This document shows, piece by piece, positions 1-5,596 of a stretch of DNA of 5,626 nt. The first letter of the stretch is position 1; each line of letters opens with the position of its first letter. This DNA comes from Chlamydiota bacterium (GTDB lineage: Bacteria > Chlamydiota > Chlamydiia > Chlamydiales > Rhabdochlamydiaceae), in the NCBI GenBank assembly GCA_011065225.1, contig JAAKFC010000104.1:1-5626 (forward strand), given 5' to 3'. A model generated the notes under the pieces. It searched no databases and was not told the DNA's origin. It saw only the letters and a program-made list of their open reading frames with translations. The position numbers and the translations under genes were made by a program.

Positions 1-123
1 GACTTATCCTCAAATTTGTCACCTGCTCCTCACTCCGTGTCTATGAACACTGCAGCTCGTCGCAGTTGAAAAATTTGAGGGCCTCCTTGTGAAATTTCCG
101 ATTTTTGAATCACGATCTGTATA
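1..123. mobile_element. Palindromic MITE-like element, copy 1 (left part outside window)
   Basis: This is an imperfect palindrome: positions 8-26 pair with 62-80 at 17 of 19 positions, including a perfect 10-bp pair (8-17 with 71-80). The centre lies near position 44, around GTGTCTATGAACAC. The right end is TGTA at 118-121 followed by TA at 122-123. Mirroring that end about the centre puts the missing left end about 33 bases outside the window, giving about 155 bp in total. Read from the right end inward it starts TACAGATCGTGA, like the ends of the element at 1004-1162, and shares an AATCGGA block and a GCCCT-AA-TTTT block with it. There is no coding capacity, so it would be a non-autonomous element. 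TA flanks are typical of IS630/Tc1-mariner-type insertion, but the family is inferred. It sits at the 3' end of the BPL_N gene and its hairpin could end or stabilise that transcript. Confidence 0.6.
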
Positions 124-844
124 GAAAAGACAAGAGACTTTGTAAAAAAAACCATCGCCTCTTGTTGCTACTTGCTATATTGGGAATGTGGGGTTTCAAG
201 AAAACATCCTCATTATCTAACAACTCCGGGTCATATTCAAAATGCACCCCCGATAAAATCGCCTTCCCTCTTCCCACTTTGCATTCAATGATGGCGGGAA
301 GCCCGCCTTCATAAGTCGCCAAAATCGAAACATTTTTCTCTTGTTCAGCCTGAGAAAAATATCCCCCACCATTATAAAAAACAAACAATGATTCACCCCC
401 ACGAGTAAAAATCTTCGCAGCCCTCGCTCCACTATTTGTTTTATAGTCATAAGGGGCCAAAATGGGACCACGCACAACCCCAGGGAAAAACTTGAGCTCC
501 CGGTTTTCGTTAATTTCTTGCGGCGTGTTTAAAGCAAATTCAACAGCATCTCCGGCATAATAAGCTCCAGCGCAAATTCCAATAAATGCGCCCCCATTTT
601 CCACAAAGCTCTGGATTTTTCGATTCCCCTTTCCCTTCAAAGCCTTCATGTAAGGAACATCTGCTCCTCCAGGAAAAATGCATAATGCTGTATCTTTTTC
701 CCAGTCTTCTTGCAGAAGAAATTTTGCAGAGATCTTTTGGATTTCATAATGAGAACCGAGAAGGGTTTCAAAAGTACAAAACGTATGTTTCAAACCCTCT
801 CTAGAAACCCCTTGATCCTGATAAATCAAAACTCTATTTCGCAT
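110..844 (-). CDS. BPL_N-domain protein (class I glutamine amidotransferase-like fold)
   Basis: This 244-aa protein resembles the BPL_N domain, found at the N-terminus of eukaryotic biotin-protein ligases and as a separate protein in some bacteria. The enzymatic role of that domain is unsettled. Visible motifs are FPGGADVPY (57-65), a nucleophile elbow GICAGAY with Cys91, FYNGGGYF (156-163), and GVHFE with His201 and Glu203. These form a complete Cys-His-Glu set as in class I amidotransferases. There is no biotin-ligase catalytic domain. The ATG at 844 has AAAGG just upstream. It follows bioY and a small interrupted gene, which supports a biotin-related role (inference). The last three residues (YRS) and the TGA stop lie inside the palindromic element at the window's left edge, so the native C-terminus may have been slightly different. 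An alternative is another DJ-1/PfpI or amidotransferase-like protein. Confidence 0.85.
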   Translation of the reverse strand: MRNRVLIYQDQGVSREGLKHTFCTFETLLGSHYEIQKISAKFLLQEDWEKDTALCIFPGGADVPYMKALKGKGNRKIQSFVENGGAFIGICAGAYYAGDAVEFALNTPQEINENRELKFFPGVVRGPILAPYDYKTNSGARAAKIFTRGGESLFVFYNGGGYFSQAEQEKNVSILATYEGGLPAIIECKVGRGKAILSGVHFEYDPELLDNEDVFLKPHIPNIASSNKRRWFFLQSLLSFLYRS

Positions 845-1285
845 TCACCTTTGACCCAAAAACAGCTTTAAAACAGACATTTGGTATTACTGCATATCTC
901 TGAAGATCTGCAGTACTAACAATATCTACATTTCCAAACGATAAATGAATCTCTTCTGGTTTTCCATGACTTTTTGATTTTCCTGTGTAGCTTTTGCCAA
1001 ATATACAGATCTGAATTGAAGAATTGGAATTTTGCCAAAATCGGAGCCCTGAATTTTGAAGCTTCGAAGCAGCTCATATTCTTGAATATGAGCGATGGAG
1101 AAGATTCGAAAGGCAGGGATTTCCGATGAAGGGAAAAGTCAATTCTTCATTCACGATGTGTATACATCCCAAACCTGTTCGAAAATCTCCTTTTTGAGGT
1201 CTTCAAGAGTAGTGGAATCAGAAATCGCATGGTTTGTGGTCGTTTTCATTTTCATTAATAAAGGATATTGAATTGATATCTTCAT
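834..1285 (-). pseudogene. Small operon gene of unknown function, split by a MITE-like insertion
   Basis: The ATG at 1285-1283 overlaps the bioY stop as ATGA, a classic coupling junction. The frame runs 41 codons (MKISIQYPLL to EQVWDV) and enters the repeat, which adds YTS and a TGA at 1153-1151, leaving 44 aa. On the far side of the repeat one frame is open for 55 codons (FGKSYTGKSK to GSKVNAK) to a TAG at 836-834, overlapping the BPL_N start by 11 nt. Removing 1004-1162 plus one TA joins both parts in frame (GAT GTA TTT GGC) into a 96-aa protein. The downstream fragment has no ATG, and its only GTG is four codons from the stop, so it is probably not translated. The restored protein is basic and soluble-looking, without membrane segments. 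I do not recognise the family. Position between bioY and the BPL_N gene suggests a biotin-linked role, by inference only. Confidence 0.72.
1002..1164. mobile_element. 159-bp palindromic MITE-like element with TA target duplication, copy 2
   Basis: The core is 1004-1162, flanked by TA at 1002-1003 and 1163-1164. The ends are inverted: TACAGATC reading in from the left and TACACATC from the right. The arms match in blocks along their whole length (GAAGAATTG, ATCGGA, CCCTG, GCTCATATT) and meet in a perfect 9-bp hairpin, 1072-1080 with 1085-1093, around a CTTG loop. A 10-bp palindrome, GCTTCGAAGC, lies at 1061-1070. No protein is encoded. TA duplication and short inverted ends suit a non-autonomous IS630/Tc1-mariner-type element (inferred; no parent transposase is in the window). 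It splits the small gene between bioY and the BPL_N gene and puts a long hairpin inside the operon transcript. The looser internal pairing suggests an old insertion. Confidence 0.72.
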
Positions 1286-1842
1286 TTTTTTTCTCCATTT
1301 TTTGATTTGAATATGAGACAGACAATAGATGCTTTAGCAGCATCGACAAAAACAAAAGGATAAAATCCCATAGGTAAAATGCTTTTTATCCCCAAAAAAG
1401 GAATAAGCCATATTGATCCTATTGCCAATTGCACATAAGCAATGAGTATTGCAGCTATGGTTTTGATAAGGAGATGATCTTTTTCTCTCTCAAATAGAAA
1501 GCCAAAAAGATACGCTTCTAAAGGATAGGACAATAAATATCCTCCAGTTGGTCCCAAAAAGCAATGAAACCCGCTAGCACCTCCTGCAAATACGGGATAT
1601 CCGAGACCTCCTTGGATTAAATAGAAAAGAGCTGCAAGTACTCCCTTTCGCCTTCCTAAAAGAGCTCCGATAAGCATCACACCAAAAGTCTGCCCAGTAA
1701 AAGGAACAGGAGTAAAATACAGCGGAACTTTGATCTGAGCGCAAAGCCCAATAAAACAAGAAGCAAGAATGACTTGAATGACATCCCAATACTTCGTCGA
1801 TATGCCTTTCTGAGATAATAAAACATTGTGTATCTGTGTCAT
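1282..1842 (-). CDS. bioY: BioY, biotin-binding S component of an ECF-type transporter
   Basis: BioY is the membrane protein that captures biotin; in most systems it works with the shared energy-coupling module EcfA/EcfA'/EcfT. The 186-aa length is normal. Family signatures are PVPFTGQTFGV (46-55 region), GGASGF (87-92), LGPTGGYLLSYP (96-107) and an Asp-Ala-Ala-Lys near the C-terminus (167-170). The chain has about six hydrophobic helices (roughly 20-36, 50-62, 66-80, 97-117, 125-148, 156-178). The start is set by a strong Shine-Dalgarno AGGAGG five bases before the ATG. The stop overlaps the next gene's start as ATGA, so the two were translated together. No ecfA or ecfT is nearby, so the energising module must be elsewhere, or BioY acts alone as has been described for some orthologues. 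Identification is by motif recognition and is strong. Confidence 0.95.
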   Translation of the reverse strand: MTQIHNVLLSQKGISTKYWDVIQVILASCFIGLCAQIKVPLYFTPVPFTGQTFGVMLIGALLGRRKGVLAALFYLIQGGLGYPVFAGGASGFHCFLGPTGGYLLSYPLEAYLFGFLFEREKDHLLIKTIAAILIAYVQLAIGSIWLIPFLGIKSILPMGFYPFVFVDAAKASIVCLIFKSKNGEKK

Positions 1843-1855
1843 AACATCCTCCTAT

Positions 1856-1889
1856 TGGACCTCTCAGAGATTTTAGTTGGATAGGTCCA
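1856..1889 (-). promoter_or_regulatory. Inverted repeat upstream of bioY (possible operator or leader hairpin)
   Basis: TGGACCT at 1856-1862 is the perfect inverse of AGGTCCA at 1883-1889, with 20 bases between. It lies in the 53-bp gap between the 93-aa gene and bioY and ends two bases before bioY's AGGAGG. It could be an operator or an RNA hairpin affecting ribosome access. There is no T-run after it, so it is not an ordinary terminator. It does not match the known BirA operator consensus. The arms are short, so chance is possible. Confidence 0.3.
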
Positions 1890-1895
1890 TGATAT

Positions 1896-2177
1896 TTATA
1901 TTTCGAAAAAAGCTTTAAAATACACAGTAAGCTTGGTCTCAACATCTGACTCACAATTTACACCATTTGTGATACAGGTTTCTGTCTTGACCTGTTTTGC
2001 ATAATTAAAACATACACTACTTTCTTTTGGAGTGACATTAATTAACTCTGCAATTTTTGCATTAACAATATTCTTAAGACTTTCCATAGTTATATTAGTT
2101 TCTGCCGAAACATCTATGTATTCCCTGTGGATAAAACCTTTAGTAATTGGAATTTGGATTTCTATTTGTATCTGCAT
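1896..2177 (-). CDS. Hypothetical 93-aa protein
   Basis: The family is not recognised. I place the start at the ATG at 2177-2175 because AAGGAG lies seven bases before it. An in-frame ATG 19 codons upstream (2234) has no usable ribosome site and would add a Lys/Pro-rich, unlikely tail. The protein begins with alternating hydrophobic residues (MQIQIEIQIPITKG), which look like a beta strand. A probable helix follows (ITMESLKNIVNAKIAELINV), then a segment with three cysteines, then a final strand-like stretch (KLTVYFKAFFEI). There is no signal peptide or membrane helix. The stop is 53 bp before bioY on the same strand, so co-transcription is possible, but nothing else ties it to biotin. The bases just before the Shine-Dalgarno, read on the minus strand, are rich in A and C and poor in G, as expected of an unstructured leader. 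I saw no convincing promoter for it. Confidence 0.6.
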   Translation of the reverse strand: MQIQIEIQIPITKGFIHREYIDVSAETNITMESLKNIVNAKIAELINVTPKESSVCFNYAKQVKTETCITNGVNCESDVETKLTVYFKAFFEI

Positions 2178-2297
2178 ACTTATACTCCTTGGTTTTTTGT
2201 TTGGAATTTTTGGGTATTTTGGCATTTTTTTCAATGAGCTTAACCTTCATCTTCAAACCCAAAAATAGTTTAAGAAAATAGCAGCAACTCGCCTCAC

Positions 2298-2327
2298 TTG
2301 AGAAAAATACAACTTATCTGCTAGAAT
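2298..2327 (+). promoter_or_regulatory. Sigma70-type promoter with extended -10 for the wHTH-rlmB unit
   Basis: The -35 is TTGAGA (2298-2303), followed by an 18-bp spacer and the -10 TAGAAT (2322-2327). TGC directly before the -10 forms an extended -10. The predicted start is near 2334, giving a leader of about 22 nt that contains AAGGG (2341-2345) before the ATG at 2356. The site lies in the gap between divergent genes and points at the winged-helix gene. Confidence 0.6.
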
Positions 2328-2355
2328 TTTCCAACTAAATAAGGGTTCATTTTTT

Positions 2356-3144
2356 ATGATTCAGGCGCTGTTTGGAAATCGAAACATTGAAAGAATTCTC
2401 TTTTTTCTCTTCGTCAATGAAAGGTGTTATGGCACTCAGCTCCAAACTCTATTGGAAGTCCCCCTAACACCCATACAAAAAGCACTCTTTCGTCTAGAAA
2501 AAAACGGGATTTTAGAAAGCCACTATGAAGGGAAAATTCGCATCTATCAGTTCAATCCTTCATTCCCCTTGCGTTGGGAATTAGAAAGTCTTTTGAAAAA
2601 GGCCTATACCCTCCTCCCTTCCCAGGAAAAAAAGCGCTATTGTTTCATTCATAAGCAAAAATACCGTGCTCATCGAGAGAGAAATCGAAAAAAAGAACTT
2701 TCCGCTTTCTGGGAAAGACTTTTGAAAGTGCAGCAACTTTCTTTAGTAGCAAAATCCCGGCAAGGAGAAGAAAAATCGATCAAAACTGGAAAGGCCGAAA
2801 TCTTTGTGAATCTGCCAGCCCCCTCAATTTTGACTTTCCAAGAAAAAGGCTATTGGTTTTCTGGTGAACATCCCGATACAAGTTTCAATAACACTTTTCG
2901 TTGGACCCTTGATTTAAAAGCTTCCCTCATTACGCTAGAGCATCTTCGACATGGAGCCAATCGCCCCGTTTTTTTATTTCACCTCACCCCGATAAAACCC
3001 AACAGGCTTGAATCAGTAGATGCCCATTTATGCGGCGAAGACACGTATTTAGGAAGTGTGGCTTGGAATCCTGAGCAAATCGCTTTCCATTGGAGAATTA
3101 TTGGCCCACACAAGAACGACGAATTGATATATCATTATGTTTAA
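2356..3144 (+). CDS. Winged-helix DNA-binding domain fused to a DUF6314-like domain
   Basis: The 262-aa protein has two parts. Residues 1-75 look like an ArsR-like winged helix: helix 9-20, a probable recognition helix around 36-50 (PLTPIQKALFRLEKNG), and a wing 51-68 ending in YQFNP. This is a fold common in small regulators with starts like MIQALFGNRN. Residues 115-262 fit the DUF6314 pattern as I know it: TGKAEIF (144-150), LTFQEKG (159-165), an Arg at 182, then AHLCGEDTYLG (223-233) and WRIIGPHKN (246-254) near the C-terminus. DUF6314 has no established function; conserved His, Cys and Asp residues near the C-terminus hint at ligand binding. The start has AAGGG ten bases upstream and a good promoter. 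The last codons overlap the rlmB start by 8 nt, indicating one transcript and coupled translation. A ligand-responsive regulator is a reasonable but unproven guess. The DUF assignment is from motif memory. Confidence 0.8.
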   Translation: MIQALFGNRNIERILFFLFVNERCYGTQLQTLLEVPLTPIQKALFRLEKNGILESHYEGKIRIYQFNPSFPLRWELESLLKKAYTLLPSQEKKRYCFIHKQKYRAHRERNRKKELSAFWERLLKVQQLSLVAKSRQGEEKSIKTGKAEIFVNLPAPSILTFQEKGYWFSGEHPDTSFNNTFRWTLDLKASLITLEHLRHGANRPVFLFHLTPIKPNRLESVDAHLCGEDTYLGSVAWNPEQIAFHWRIIGPHKNDELIYHYV

Positions 3145-3877
3145 TATGACAAAGCCAGATCGATTCATCATGGGGAAAAACTGCATTGCTGAGGTTCTCA
3201 AAACATCTCCAGATAGGATTATTGAGGTTTTTACCTGTCAGAAGCCAGGCGACATTCTCTATGATGCGTTACTGAAAAATAAAGTTCGGCTGGTAGAGGT
3301 TTCTAAGAAAAAGCTTACGCAATTGGTTGCATCAGAATCGCACCAATCCTACGTAGCAGCGGTGAGAGAACGAGAACCTCTGAGTGTAAAAGAGTTCTTA
3401 GAACGCTCGAAAAATTTGGATCAAAGCCTTGTCCTGATGCTTGACACCATTTATGACCCTCAAAATCTAGGAACCATTCTTCGCGCTGCAGAATGCTTTG
3501 GAGTCGATCTTGTTATCTTCTCCAAAAATAGAGGCACTGACATCACTCCCGTCACTTCCAAGACGAGTGCTGGCGCCACAGAGCTTGTCCCTACCTGCAA
3601 AGTTTCGAATCTTGCAGAAACCATGAAAGCTTTCCAGCAAACAGGTTATTGGGCAGTTGCAGCCGATGTGAGTGAAAAAACGCAGCCTCTTTACGATTTT
3701 GCATTTCCTGAAAAAACACTCCTCATCATGGGATCAGAGGGAAAAGGAATTCAACCCATTCTCAGTAAGAAATGCGATTTCCATGTCTCTATCCCCATGC
3801 TTGGAAAAATCGACTCTCTAAATGTCTCTCAAGCTACAGCCGTGTTGTTGAATAGCTATCGCAAACACTATTCTTGA
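3137..3877 (+). CDS. rlmB: 23S rRNA (guanosine-2'-O-)-methyltransferase, SpoU/TrmH family (RlmB-like)
   Basis: A SAM-dependent 2'-O-ribose methyltransferase of the SPOUT superfamily. The E. coli member RlmB methylates G2251 of 23S rRNA in the peptidyl-transferase P loop. The 246-aa length matches RlmB (243 aa). Residues 9-80 form the N-terminal L30e-like RNA-binding domain, and about 96-243 the knotted catalytic domain. All three SpoU motifs are present: DPQNLGTILRAAE (107-119, with Asn110 and Arg116), MGSEGKGI (198-205, Glu201) and IPMLGKIDSLNVSQA (219-233, with Ser227, Asn229 and Ser231). The ATG at 3137 overlaps the previous gene by 8 nt; a second ATG at 3146, just after that gene's stop, is an alternative. 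Neither has a clear Shine-Dalgarno, which fits translational coupling. Another SpoU methyltransferase with a different rRNA or tRNA target cannot be excluded from motifs alone. Confidence 0.92.
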   Translation: MFNMTKPDRFIMGKNCIAEVLKTSPDRIIEVFTCQKPGDILYDALLKNKVRLVEVSKKKLTQLVASESHQSYVAAVREREPLSVKEFLERSKNLDQSLVLMLDTIYDPQNLGTILRAAECFGVDLVIFSKNRGTDITPVTSKTSAGATELVPTCKVSNLAETMKAFQQTGYWAVAADVSEKTQPLYDFAFPEKTLLIMGSEGKGIQPILSKKCDFHVSIPMLGKIDSLNVSQATAVLLNSYRKHYS

Positions 3878-3919
3878 TTGCGCTTTTTCCAAAGCTGGTA
3901 GACTTCAACTCCACGTGGA

Positions 3920-5545
3920 TCAAATTGATGCTCCATGGGCATTCGACAACACAGAATTTTCTTTTTTACCAGCAACAGTGGATGCACTAATTCGGCGCAT
4001 TTCAAAATGGTTCATGATACCCAAAGCAAGTCGCATGATGGCTGCTGCAAGAAAAAATGGCATTGCATATCCTGCCGCACTAGCTACAAAAAGAGTTGGC
4101 GTGATGACGATTAAAGTGACAACTGATAACGATACCTTCGCAATACTGATGCATTTGGCAAAGCTACTCAGTTTTTCATTGGCCAAATCATTGATCATTT
4201 GAACACAATCGAGAAGAACGCAAATTGCTTGGGCAGCCAAAAAGAGCCCAGAGAGGAAATAAAACGTTTTGGAAAAAGCATTGATGAGCTCCAAACTGCG
4301 GACCTGATAGGCTGCAAAGGCAGCGAGAGAGGCGAGTTCTTTTATTCGGAAGGTAAAACTCTTATGATTTTTTCCTTTGATTTCTTTGGAAATTTCTCGG
4401 CGCGTTCTTTCAAAAAGAGTCCGTGTTTCACCATTTTTTTTGATCTTTGTCAGTAGAGCATCGCATACTTTGATAGTGAGCTTTTCTCTCTCTTCTTTTG
4501 GAAGCTTTTCCACCTGTTTGCATTCTTCAGCCATTTCAAGCTCCACTTCTGTGAGAACTTTTTGCAAAGGTAGACTCTTATTTTCAGCCGTCAAAAGACG
4601 CATGAGAACACACTCATCGGGGATATCATGGTGTGGTTTGATTATGAGAATTGCTAAAAACGCAATGAGAAAAATGGGAAAAAGTACGTAGCCATACCAA
4701 AGAAATCGAAAAGCCTCCACCTTAGAAATATTCCATAATTCCGAAAGAAGAGCCGCAATTTTAGGAGGATCACCGCCCATTTGTTCCGACCAGGCATCAA
4801 GAAGTTCGGGAAAGCGGCGGATATAACTATGAGCACCGCTAAGAGAAATAATCGAAAAACCGATGAGGGAAGCCCCAAGCGCGCGATGTTTCTTTTTGAT
4901 TGCTAAAAGCCCGAGTCCTGCCAATGTCGTATTCAGGGCAAGCTCTATTCCTAATCCTGCCGAAGAAATAAAAAGATTGCGTTCAAGGGGTGATAGAAGC
5001 TTCCCAAAATCTGTTCCAGGACCATAAGAATAGGAAGTGAAATTTCCTGGAGCTCCCTTTCGGATACCCCAAAACCAGTTGTACCAGTTTCCTTCTTTTA
5101 GCCAATACTGGGCACCTGTGCTTACTGTGGGATTGGCACCGGAATATATTAGATTGACTGCCCAGGCATGGCCATATTCATGCAGAATGAGGTGAGAGAG
5201 CGAGTTATTATAGACCCATCCCACTAGCCATCCAGCAAAACCTGCCAGACCGACGGCAGCAGCTTTTCCTGCATCTTTTGCCTCTAATGGAAATTTAGGA
5301 ATAATACGACCAATGAGTTTAGGAAGTTTTGAGGGCACACTTTCTGCAAGTCGCTCTATTCCTCGTGCATAGATCGCATCGAAATCAGAATGGAATTTTT
5401 TTTGCTCAAAATCCCAGAAATGGGTTATTTGCCCACTTTCAACTCGCTTCGTCCGACCAGTTAAAAGAATTTCTTTTAATTTGCCAGGAGAAGAGCTTTC
5501 GACTTCTTTAGAAAAGTTATTTAAATAATTAATGCCAATTGCCAT
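3920..5545 (-). CDS. Polytopic membrane protein with HExGH zinc-metalloprotease-like motif
   Basis: This 541-aa protein has an HEYGH sequence (122-126) inside a hydrophobic segment, preceded by a membrane-like stretch (95-112). HExGH in a membrane helix is the signature of M50/site-2-protease-type zinc peptidases. Further hydrophobic segments are near 191-215, 222-240, 283-303, 424-446, 464-490 and 493-511. Possible third zinc ligands are His239 or Asp250 (FPELLDAW), but the usual M50 LDG motif is not clear. Residues 141-182 are rich in Trp, Tyr and Gly (a W-Y-N-W-F-W run). Residues 304-410 form a charged, probably cytosolic helical region. The N-terminus (1-90) is soluble with no signal peptide. 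I do not recognise a named family, so protease activity is inferred. It converges on rlmB with 42 bp between stops and no clear terminator. The start ATG lacks a Shine-Dalgarno and coincides with the predicted transcription start. Confidence 0.85.
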   Translation of the reverse strand: MAIGINYLNNFSKEVESSSPGKLKEILLTGRTKRVESGQITHFWDFEQKKFHSDFDAIYARGIERLAESVPSKLPKLIGRIIPKFPLEAKDAGKAAAVGLAGFAGWLVGWVYNNSLSHLILHEYGHAWAVNLIYSGANPTVSTGAQYWLKEGNWYNWFWGIRKGAPGNFTSYSYGPGTDFGKLLSPLERNLFISSAGLGIELALNTTLAGLGLLAIKKKHRALGASLIGFSIISLSGAHSYIRRFPELLDAWSEQMGGDPPKIAALLSELWNISKVEAFRFLWYGYVLFPIFLIAFLAILIIKPHHDIPDECVLMRLLTAENKSLPLQKVLTEVELEMAEECKQVEKLPKEEREKLTIKVCDALLTKIKKNGETRTLFERTRREISKEIKGKNHKSFTFRIKELASLAAFAAYQVRSLELINAFSKTFYFLSGLFLAAQAICVLLDCVQMINDLANEKLSSFAKCISIAKVSLSVVTLIVITPTLFVASAAGYAMPFFLAAAIMRLALGIMNHFEMRRISASTVAGKKENSVLSNAHGASI

Positions 5546-5596
5546 TCTACAATCATAACTAATTAATAATTAATTATCAATTGGCAAAAATTATTT
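5523..5596. repeat. 19-bp inverted repeat bracketing promoter and start codon
   Basis: Positions 5523-5541 and 5578-5596 are inverse copies at 17 of 19 positions, including a perfect 9-bp inner pair (TGCCAATTG at 5533-5541 with CAATTGGCA at 5578-5586). The 36 bases between hold the -10, most of the spacer and the ATG of the membrane-protein gene. The inner spacer also carries a 12-bp palindrome, ATAATTAATTAT (5566-5577). One arm covers codons 2-8 of the gene; the other covers three bases of the -35 and the sequence upstream. This layout would suit binding of a regulator to both sides of the promoter. AT-rich sequence makes some matching by chance likely, but the GC-containing core argues against pure chance. 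Confidence 0.45.
5552..5580 (-). promoter_or_regulatory. Sigma70-type promoter for the HExGH membrane protein, predicted leaderless
   Basis: On the minus strand the -35 is TTGATA (5580-5575), the spacer is 17 bp and the -10 is TATGAT (5557-5552). Six bases then separate the -10 from the ATG, so the expected start site falls at or next to the A at 5545. No Shine-Dalgarno is present before the ATG, which agrees with a leaderless message. AT-richness of the spacer lowers confidence somewhat, because promoter-like hexamers are easier to find in such sequence. Confidence 0.55.

Noticed and set aside
929..1090. Minus-strand reading frame starting at an ATG inside the palindrome and running out past its left end to a TAG at 929-931
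   Set aside because: It is in a different frame from the restored gene, starts within the hairpin without a Shine-Dalgarno, and gives a Lys/Trp/Phe-rich peptide that looks non-coding.
1002..1164. Reading the palindrome as an intrinsic terminator for bioY rather than an insertion
   Set aside because: The arms are about 80 bp, the ends carry TA flanks and match a second copy, and removal restores a frame. Termination may be a side effect, but there is no T-run after the stem to support a simple terminator.
1574..1954. Minus-strand 126-aa ORF overlapping bioY and the gap upstream
   Set aside because: Out of frame with bioY, Cys/Ser/Arg-rich composition typical of a shadow, and no ribosome-binding site.
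2032..2268. Plus-strand 78-aa hydrophobic ORF opposite the 93-aa gene
   Set aside because: No ribosome-binding site. It is antisense to a gene with a good Shine-Dalgarno, and its hydrophobicity comes from reading T-rich antisense sequence.
3878..3919. Terminator between the convergent rlmB and membrane-protein genes
   Set aside because: Only a 5-bp stem (3882-3886 with 3891-3895) and an 8-bp CCACGTGG palindrome are visible, without a GC-rich stem plus T-run on either strand.
4377..4691. Plus-strand Ser-rich 104-aa ORF, and other plus-strand ORFs within 3915-5511
   Set aside because: All lie antisense to the 541-aa membrane protein, have low-complexity Ser/Phe/Arg composition and no ribosome-binding sites.
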